Origin: Calditrichaceae bacterium
GTDB taxonomy: Bacteria > Calditrichota > Calditrichia > Calditrichales > Calditrichaceae
Assembly (NCBI GenBank): GCA_030592985.1
Contig: JAUVIB010000014.1
Span: 1-17,967 of the forward strand
Direction of reading: 5' to 3'
Length of the DNA stretch: 17,967 nt
Within the stretch, counting starts at the first letter, position 1. Every line of letters begins with the position of its first letter. This document shows positions 12,760 through 17,967 of the stretch, piece after piece. Below the pieces are notes generated by a model, which was given only the letters and a program-made list of their open reading frames with translations, was not told the origin of the DNA and ran no database searches. A program made the position numbers and the translations under genes.

Positions 12760-15747
12760 ATGCCCATTCGAATATTTTCATTTTTTCTGATTATCACTTT
12801 TTGGATCAATACAGTTTCCGCTGATCAATCACCCTCCGCTGAATGTGGTATTCCCCTGATAAAAAATTATATTCCAGACCAGTACAATGCCCACGGACAG
12901 AACTGGGCAGCTTTGCAGGATAGTAACGGTTTTCTCTATTTTGGTAATACGGATGGTTGTGTATTACAGTTTGACGGTGTTCGTTGGCGGCAAATTCCGG
13001 TGCCTAACGGCAGCATTGTTCGTTCACTTGCGCTGGGTTCAGATGGGACTATTTTTGTCGGTGCACAAAATGAGATCGGTTTCCTTAAAACGAATCCTTC
13101 CGGATATTTGCAGTATGTTTCCCTGCTTCCGGAACTAGATGAAAATGTATGTAATTTTGGCAATGTCTGGCAGCTGCATGTGGCACATGACACTTTATTC
13201 TTCAATACACGTCAGTATCTGTTTCGCCGTGTGAACAATAAATTCCGGGTCTGGAAAGCCAAATCCACATTCCATACTACATTTAAATTGCCGGGCTATA
13301 AACTGTTCGTCCAGGAGAAGCAAACAGGGTTGATGCAGCTAAGTGGGGATTCACTGCAATTGATTCCCGGCGGTCAGCAATTTAAAAACGACAAGGTATA
13401 TGCCATATTGCCCGCGCCTGATGGAAAAATTCTGATTGTAACGCGGACCTCCGGTTTGTTATTATTTGACGGGAAAAAAATTACTCCAATTCATTCTCCG
13501 GTCAATAAATGGCTGATAGAAAACCAGGTGTATTATGGTATTCGGCTTCGCAATGGTAGCTATGCACTGGCTACACTACGTGGCGGTTTGGTATTATTGG
13601 ATGCATCCGGACGGATAATTAACATTATAAATAAAAACAGCGGTCTACAGGATGAAAACGTGTGGCATGTATTTCAGGATCATCATAATGGGCTATGGCT
13701 ATCGCTTAATAAGGGAATTTCTCGTGTGAATTTTCCATCGCCGGTATCTGTATTTGATGAGTGGAACGGTTTACAGGGTAACGTGCAGCATATCGTGCGT
13801 CATAATGGTACTTTATTTGCCGCCACCGGTTTAGGTGTGTATCGTTTGCAGCATGCGACAACTTCGACCTCAGCACATTTTACAGCATTGCCTGAACTGA
13901 AAGGGCAGACCTGGGCGCTGCTTTCACTGCCTGATGAGCTGTTGATCTCTAACAATTATGGTGTATTCAGTTTTCAAAATGGCCGCCTGCATAAACTAAC
14001 GGCTAAAAGCTCCTGGATGCTGTATCGCTCAAAACGGAATAGTAACAGGATTTTCCTTGGACTTGATGAAGGGGTTGCCTCGCTTTATAGGAAACAGGGA
14101 GAATGGATCGATGAAGGACGAATTTCAGGAATCAGTGAAGAAGCGCGAACTCTTAGTGAAGATAGTACCGGTAATTTATGGATCGGTACTGTAACCAATG
14201 GTATTTTGAAGTTGGATTTTAATGGCGGATTTTCGCAGCAGCCAAAGATTACTCTTTTTAATAAAAAAGACGGTTTACCCGCCGAGACCTATAATTTGGT
14301 ATTTCCTGCGCAGAATGATGTGTTATTTGGTACGATGCACGGACCATATCAATTTGATTTACTCTCTAAACGTTTTTTGCCACTACAAAATCCGCTAACC
14401 ATTACACCCGAAAAAAAATTCTATACTGTTATGGCTGTCGACCGGAAAGGAAACATTTGGTTTAACAAAGGGAAACAACCGTCTCTGCTTCGCTATGTTT
14501 CAGAAAAATCATGGCAGAAGGATGATAAATGGTTATGGCAGATTCCCCCTGTTCCGGTTTATACGATTTTTCCGGAAGATAGCGGTGTTATTTGGTTTGG
14601 TGGTCCGGAAGGTGTTATACGCTTCGATACACGACAGATAGTTACTTCAGATATACCGTTTCGCAGTTTTATCCGCCAGGTTTCTATTGATAGAGACAGT
14701 GTTCTCTTTGCAGGACAAGCAAGCGCAATAATAGTAGAACCAACTCTGCCTTATAATCAAAAGGAGTTACACTTTGTCTTCGCCGCACCATTTTATGGTC
14801 AGCCTGGCCTGGTATCTTTTCAGTACCGATTAAAGGGATTTATAGATACCTGGTCCGGATGGAGTACAGAACCGTGGAAAGATTATACCAATCTTAGTGA
14901 AGGCCGTTATGAATTTCAGGTACGGGCGCGAAATGATTTTGGTACTATCAGTACTCCGGCTATTTTCACCTTTCATATACTGCCGCCGTGGTATCGCAGC
15001 ATATGGGCGTTTGCCCTGTCTCTTGTCGCAATTGTAGCATTTATGTATGGCGGCAGTCGTTGGTTGATAGCAGAGACTCATCGTAAAGCTATTGCTGAAC
15101 GGAAAAAGATCGAACGCATTCGTAAACACGCCGAAGAAGATGTTCGCCGTAAAGTGGCTGCCGATTTTCATGATGAGCTGGGCACTCGAATTACGCGTAT
15201 TTCCTTATTCAGTGAAATCCTTAAAAACCGGGTGATTGATGAGCAAACCGAAGATGCGTTATTATTGCAGAAAATCAATGATAATGCCCACCATTTGTAT
15301 GATGAAACCCGGGATTTTATATGGCAGATCGATCCGCAGAAAGACACTCTGCTTGATCTGATTACACGATTGAAAACTTTCGGTGATGAACTGTTTGAAA
15401 ACAGCGCCATGCGGTTTGAAATATCGTCTCTGCACAAGTCATTTAGCCATATCCGGCTTAGTATGGATCTACGCCAGCACCTGCTGCGCATATTTCAGGA
15501 GGCGATGCATAATGCGTTGAAATACGCAAATGGTCAAAAAATACATTTAAGTATTAGCCTGGAAAATAACCGTTTGCAGATTTATCTGCAGGATGATGGC
15601 CGGGGATTTGATCTTTCTTCGCAAAATTCAGGCTATGGTCTTAAAAACATGCGGGAGCGCGCTAAAAATATTGGCGGAGAATTGACAATCGAATCGGAAC
15701 AGGGGGTCGGAACAACCGTTTGTTTCTCCGAAAACCTGTCTGAATAG
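12760..15747 (+). CDS. Periplasmic beta-propeller sensor histidine kinase (Y_Y_Y, HisKA_3)
   Basis: I start at the ATG at 12760, which follows GAGG by 8 bases and begins a good signal peptide (MPIRIFSFFLIITFWINTVS). A longer frame from 12688 starts inside a hairpin. The 995-residue protein has two-component-regulator propeller repeats over about 30-650 (for example NWAALQDSNGFLYFGNTDG and NVWHVFQDHHNGLWLSL). A triple-tyrosine (Y_Y_Y) domain follows at about 665-740, then one transmembrane helix at about 748-768. The HisKA_3 dimerisation domain has the phosphoacceptor His804 in FHDELGTRIT. The ATPase has Asn918 (EAMHNALKYA), Asp946 (DDGRGF) and GYGLKNM (958-964). It lacks the C-terminal AraC and receiver parts of hybrid HTCS proteins and should phosphorylate the regulator encoded 85 bases downstream. 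The ligand is unknown. Base composition is visibly richer in G+C than the flanking genes. Confidence 0.9.
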   Translation: MPIRIFSFFLIITFWINTVSADQSPSAECGIPLIKNYIPDQYNAHGQNWAALQDSNGFLYFGNTDGCVLQFDGVRWRQIPVPNGSIVRSLALGSDGTIFVGAQNEIGFLKTNPSGYLQYVSLLPELDENVCNFGNVWQLHVAHDTLFFNTRQYLFRRVNNKFRVWKAKSTFHTTFKLPGYKLFVQEKQTGLMQLSGDSLQLIPGGQQFKNDKVYAILPAPDGKILIVTRTSGLLLFDGKKITPIHSPVNKWLIENQVYYGIRLRNGSYALATLRGGLVLLDASGRIINIINKNSGLQDENVWHVFQDHHNGLWLSLNKGISRVNFPSPVSVFDEWNGLQGNVQHIVRHNGTLFAATGLGVYRLQHATTSTSAHFTALPELKGQTWALLSLPDELLISNNYGVFSFQNGRLHKLTAKSSWMLYRSKRNSNRIFLGLDEGVASLYRKQGEWIDEGRISGISEEARTLSEDSTGNLWIGTVTNGILKLDFNGGFSQQPKITLFNKKDGLPAETYNLVFPAQNDVLFGTMHGPYQFDLLSKRFLPLQNPLTITPEKKFYTVMAVDRKGNIWFNKGKQPSLLRYVSEKSWQKDDKWLWQIPPVPVYTIFPEDSGVIWFGGPEGVIRFDTRQIVTSDIPFRSFIRQVSIDRDSVLFAGQASAIIVEPTLPYNQKELHFVFAAPFYGQPGLVSFQYRLKGFIDTWSGWSTEPWKDYTNLSEGRYEFQVRARNDFGTISTPAIFTFHILPPWYRSIWAFALSLVAIVAFMYGGSRWLIAETHRKAIAERKKIERIRKHAEEDVRRKVAADFHDELGTRITRISLFSEILKNRVIDEQTEDALLLQKINDNAHHLYDETRDFIWQIDPQKDTLLDLITRLKTFGDELFENSAMRFEISSLHKSFSHIRLSMDLRQHLLRIFQEAMHNALKYANGQKIHLSISLENNRLQIYLQDDGRGFDLSSQNSGYGLKNMRERAKNIGGELTIESEQGVGTTVCFSENLSE

Positions 15748-15832
15748 GTAGTTGAAATGGTTCCCTGCTGTGCAAATTGTATCTATCCGGTTCTCCGATT
15801 TTTTTTACAAAGCCATGCAAAAGAGGTGAATA

Positions 15833-16453
15833 ATGATTAACGTAACAATCATTGAAGACGATAAAGATATCCGTGAAAGTCTGGCAATTTTACTAAACGG
15901 AACTCAGGAATTTAGCTGTATTTCCTCATATGTCAATTGTGAGGCAGCTATTAAAAATATTGAGGTTGATACGCCTGACGTTATTTTAATGGATATTAAC
16001 TTACCCGGTATGTCCGGTATCGAGGGCACTAAAATCATCAAAGAAAAGTTACCCGACGTAGAAATTATTATGCTCACTATTAGCGAGAATGAACAGGATG
16101 TTTTCAATTCACTTTGTGCCGGCGCCTGCGGTTTTCTTAAAAAGAATACACCACCCTTAAAATTGATTGAATCCATTAGAGAAGCAGTTAATGGCGGCGC
16201 CCCCATGAGCATGGAAATAGCGAGACTTATTGTTAATTCCTTTCGCAAGGAGACACATACCAGTAAGCTGACGTCCAGAGAAACTGAGATTCTTAAAAAG
16301 TTATGCAACGGCAGCAGCTATAAAAAAATTGCTGCAGAATTATTTATTGATTTGAATACCGTTAAATTCCATATCCGTAATATTTACCGCAAATTGGAAG
16401 TCAATTCCAAGGGCGAAGCCATTGCTAAAGCCATGCGGGAAAATCTCGCCTGA
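15833..16453 (+). CDS. NarL/LuxR-type response regulator
   Basis: This 206-residue regulator has an N-terminal receiver domain (about 1-120) with the acidic pocket Glu8/Asp9/Asp10, phosphoacceptor Asp54 in ILMDINLPG, Thr82 and Lys104, so it should be phosphorylatable. The C-terminal GerE/LuxR DNA-binding domain (about 144-204) contains LTSRETEILKKL, the recognition helix region LNTVKFHIRNIYRKL, and AIAKAM. An AGAGGTG ribosome site precedes the ATG. It follows the HisKA_3 kinase by 85 bases with no obvious terminator between, the usual arrangement for a cognate NarL-family pair. Targets are unknown; neighbouring secreted and lipoprotein genes are the simplest candidates. No frameshift or missing residue was seen. 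Confidence 0.93.
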   Translation: MINVTIIEDDKDIRESLAILLNGTQEFSCISSYVNCEAAIKNIEVDTPDVILMDINLPGMSGIEGTKIIKEKLPDVEIIMLTISENEQDVFNSLCAGACGFLKKNTPPLKLIESIREAVNGGAPMSMEIARLIVNSFRKETHTSKLTSRETEILKKLCNGSSYKKIAAELFIDLNTVKFHIRNIYRKLEVNSKGEAIAKAMRENLA

Positions 16454-16456
16454 TGG

Positions 16457-16493
16457 ACTATTCTAATGGATAAATGAATAGTATGCATTTTTT
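16457..16493 (+). terminator. Possible intrinsic terminator after the response regulator gene
   Basis: ACTATTC (16457-16463) and GAATAGT (16476-16482) form a 7-bp A+T-rich stem with a 12-base loop, followed closely by a T-run (16488-16493). It begins three bases after the stop codon. The stem is weak in G+C, hence moderate confidence. Confidence 0.4.
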
Positions 16494-16587
16494 CATAGGA
16501 ATAATTGCATTATTTGTTATAAAGCGGAACCCCATTACAAGCTTATACCGATGAGAAACGTTTTAAACTTTTTAAAGAACGTTATTC

Positions 16588-16632
16588 ACCACCCTACTCC
16601 TTCTTATTGAGTGGTCATCCTTTGAGGGTGGT
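16588..16632. other. Structured non-coding segment, hairpin A
   Basis: ACCACCCT (16588-16595) pairs with AGGGTGGT (16625-16632), and ACTC/GAGT pair inside it. It is one of two successive G+C-richer stems in the 454-base gap 16454-16907, in which I see no gene. It could be part of a small RNA or a decayed palindromic repeat. Confidence 0.35.
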
Positions 16633-16780
16633 TAAAAGCAGTACAATTCAACTGCCGTTATATATGGCATCAAAGCTTCAACACTTTGTATAAAATCTCC
16701 TTATTAAGTTTCCTGCATCGTATTAAGACATTATTTAGGAAACGCACCACATGATTGAATTCAGATTTTCCCGCCCTTTT

Positions 16781-16819
16781 GGGTAGGTTTTTGCCTCACA
16801 AACAGCTCAAAAACCACCC
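16781..16819. other. Structured non-coding segment, hairpin B
   Basis: GGGT-A-GGTTTTTG (16781-16793) pairs with CAAAAACC-ACCC (16808-16819), a 12-bp stem with one bulged A and a 14-base loop. CCCTTTTGG occurs as a direct repeat on both sides. A long T-run (in CTTATTTTTTTTATCC) follows about 25 bases later, so a plus-strand transcript could end here. It lies about 90 bases upstream of a small ORF. Confidence 0.4.
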
Positions 16820-16907
16820 TTTTGGTCAGTTACCGCTTATTTTTTTTATCCCCGTATTATTCCAGACTCAAACTCAACCCATACTTACATAGACAATAAG
16901 GCTATAA

Positions 16908-17126
16908 ATGGCAAATATATCACTATTTCCATTATCTATAAAAAATCTTGAACAAGCAATAATCAACAAAGCCCATGAACGTAATGAAGAACTGGATAAA
17001 GAATTTTATTCCTACGATGCCGAACAATATGAATTTGTTGATATAAATAATTTTTCAAATTATAAATTGTTATTGTTCCGATGTCCAAAGAGTAAATCAA
17101 CGGTGTCCATAAAAATTAAAAGTTAA
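16908..17126 (+). CDS. Small hypothetical protein
   Basis: This is a 72-residue ORF preceded by AAGG about 7 bases before the ATG. The product begins MANISLFPLSIKNLEQAI, has a charged helix (INKAHERNEELDKEFY), and ends in a short basic tail (KSKSTVSIKIKS). It has no signal peptide or transmembrane segment, so it would be cytoplasmic. I recognise no family. The amino-acid composition is plausible for a real protein, but its isolation between a structured non-coding region and the leader of a beta-helix gene means a chance ORF cannot be excluded. A strong ribosome-site-like AAGGGAGGTGAG just after its stop (about 17136-17147) precedes no obvious coding frame. Confidence 0.4.
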   Translation: MANISLFPLSIKNLEQAIINKAHERNEELDKEFYSYDAEQYEFVDINNFSNYKLLLFRCPKSKSTVSIKIKS

Positions 17127-17249
17127 ATAAACAAAAAGGGAGGTGAGATAAATATCATAAAATAAAATACAATTGGTCCATAGAAATGGAATTTACAATT
17201 AACCAAATTATATAATTTCGTGTTTTATTAACTTTTTTAGGAGGTAGAA

Positions 17250-17967
17250 ATGAATAATCTTTTCAAACACTCAAACAATATTTTTTTTATGGGACTTAAG
17301 AGTATATTAATTTTCTTCATTCTGAACACCACGATTCAGGCTCAAGGACTATCAGGAACTTATACTGTCGGCTCAGGTGGTGATTATGCAAACTTGAATG
17401 CGGCGGTGACAGCGCTGGAAAGCGGCGTCAGTGGGGCGGTTATTTTTAATATTTTATCCAATACTTATACCGAGCAAATTGTTATTGGCGCTATTTCAGG
17501 AACCAGTGCGTCAAGAACGATAACATTTCAGGCAAGTAGTGGAAATGCTGCGGATGTTACTATCCAGCATGTAGCCAGTTCTGCCAGTGATAACTATGTA
17601 GTAAGATTAAACGGTACAGATTTTATTACTTTTCAGAATGTAACATTCACTGCCTGGGGAACTTCCTACGCCAGAATCTTTACGATTACTGATAATTCCG
17701 ACAATGTTAGCATTTCAAATTGTGTTCTCAATGGAATTTCAACAACCTCAAGCAGCACAAATCTGGCCATAATTGTTTCAACAGCTTCCACTTTAACTTC
17801 TGATAACCTGAAAATAACTAATAACACCTTCAATAACGGCGGTTATTCTATTTATCTGCACGGAGTATCCCATGCGAACCGAGCCTCCGGCACAGAGATT
17901 AGCGGCAATACCTTAAACAGCGTGGCCTACGGTATAAACCTTTATTATCATCAGGATATGCTTGTAA
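17250..17967 (+). CDS. Secreted right-handed beta-helix protein, N-terminal part (3' end outside window)
   Basis: The frame is open from ATG 17250 to the right edge (about 239 codons), with a strong AGGAGG ribosome site immediately upstream. The N-terminus is a signal peptide whose hydrophobic core (GLKSILIFFILN) ends TTIQAQG, with cleavage near residue 32. The mature start GTYTVGSGGDYANLNAAVTAL is typical of pectin-lyase-like parallel beta-helix surface proteins in Bacteroidota and Ignavibacteria. Coil-like repeats follow: FITFQNVTFTAWG, NVSISNCVLNGIS, LKITNNTFNNGGYSIYL and TEISGNTLNSVAYGINLYY. Such proteins are often very long and end in secretion or sorting domains, which would lie outside this window. 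No catalytic residues can be assigned from this portion. It may be an adhesin or polysaccharide-active enzyme. Confidence 0.85.
   Translation, partial: MNNLFKHSNNIFFMGLKSILIFFILNTTIQAQGLSGTYTVGSGGDYANLNAAVTALESGVSGAVIFNILSNTYTEQIVIGAISGTSASRTITFQASSGNAADVTIQHVASSASDNYVVRLNGTDFITFQNVTFTAWGTSYARIFTITDNSDNVSISNCVLNGISTTSSSTNLAIIVSTASTLTSDNLKITNNTFNNGGYSIYLHGVSHANRASGTEISGNTLNSVAYGINLYYHQDMLV

Noticed and set aside
17127..17249. Possible very short ORF after AAGGGAGGTGAG or at the ATG near 17184
   Set aside because: No start codon follows the ribosome-like site, and the ATG gives only a handful of codons.

Overview
The window looks like chromosomal DNA of a low-G+C, Gram-negative member of the Bacteroidota/FCB supergroup (an ignavibacterial or Calditrichota-like lineage is plausible; no rRNA or tRNA is present to place it). 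This rests on the many outer-membrane barrel proteins and lipoproteins, a DUF2490 protein, a 'triple-tyrosine' beta-propeller histidine kinase, secreted beta-helix proteins, A+T-rich leaders, and one good TTTG / TAnnTTTG promoter. Family calls were made by reading the translations; nothing was searched.

Region 1 (1-5732, + strand) is a run of envelope genes: a barrel protein cut by the left edge, a second barrel/transporter-like protein, a 684-residue PKD plus beta-helix lipoprotein followed by a strong hairpin, two more small barrels and a DUF2490 protein. Region 2 (5733-8041) has a secreted glycine-zipper protein bracketed by two near-identical direct copies of a 161-162 bp MITE-like element, each with its own 4-bp target duplication, then palindromic remnants and a DUF4136 lipoprotein.

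Region 3 (8311-11383, - strand) is the most interesting functional unit. It is a compact operon, in transcription order: a ferric-reductase-like heme/FAD/NAD(P)H membrane protein, a c5-type cytochrome c whose expected axial Met is replaced by His, a lipoprotein with two ferredoxin-like (YCII/muconolactone-isomerase-like) repeats, and a MarR regulator. A Bacteroidota-type promoter with a perfect 12-bp palindrome in its spacer lies upstream, and a terminator-like hairpin follows the MarR gene. I infer a MarR-controlled electron route from cytoplasmic NAD(P)H through membrane hemes to the periplasm.

Region 4 (11384-12244) is non-coding and holds nested repeats: an outer inverted repeat interrupted by a 186-bp element with perfect 17-bp terminal inverted repeats and an 11-bp target duplication (IS4-like features), which itself carries a 15-bp-stem hairpin near its centre. 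Region 5 (12245-16453, + strand) has a small Cys-containing lipoprotein, a tandem double hairpin, and an orthodox two-component pair: a 995-residue periplasmic propeller/Y_Y_Y/HisKA_3 kinase and a NarL/LuxR-type regulator. Region 6 (16454-17967) has a structured non-coding stretch, a small unknown ORF, and the 5' end of a secreted beta-helix protein that runs off the right edge.
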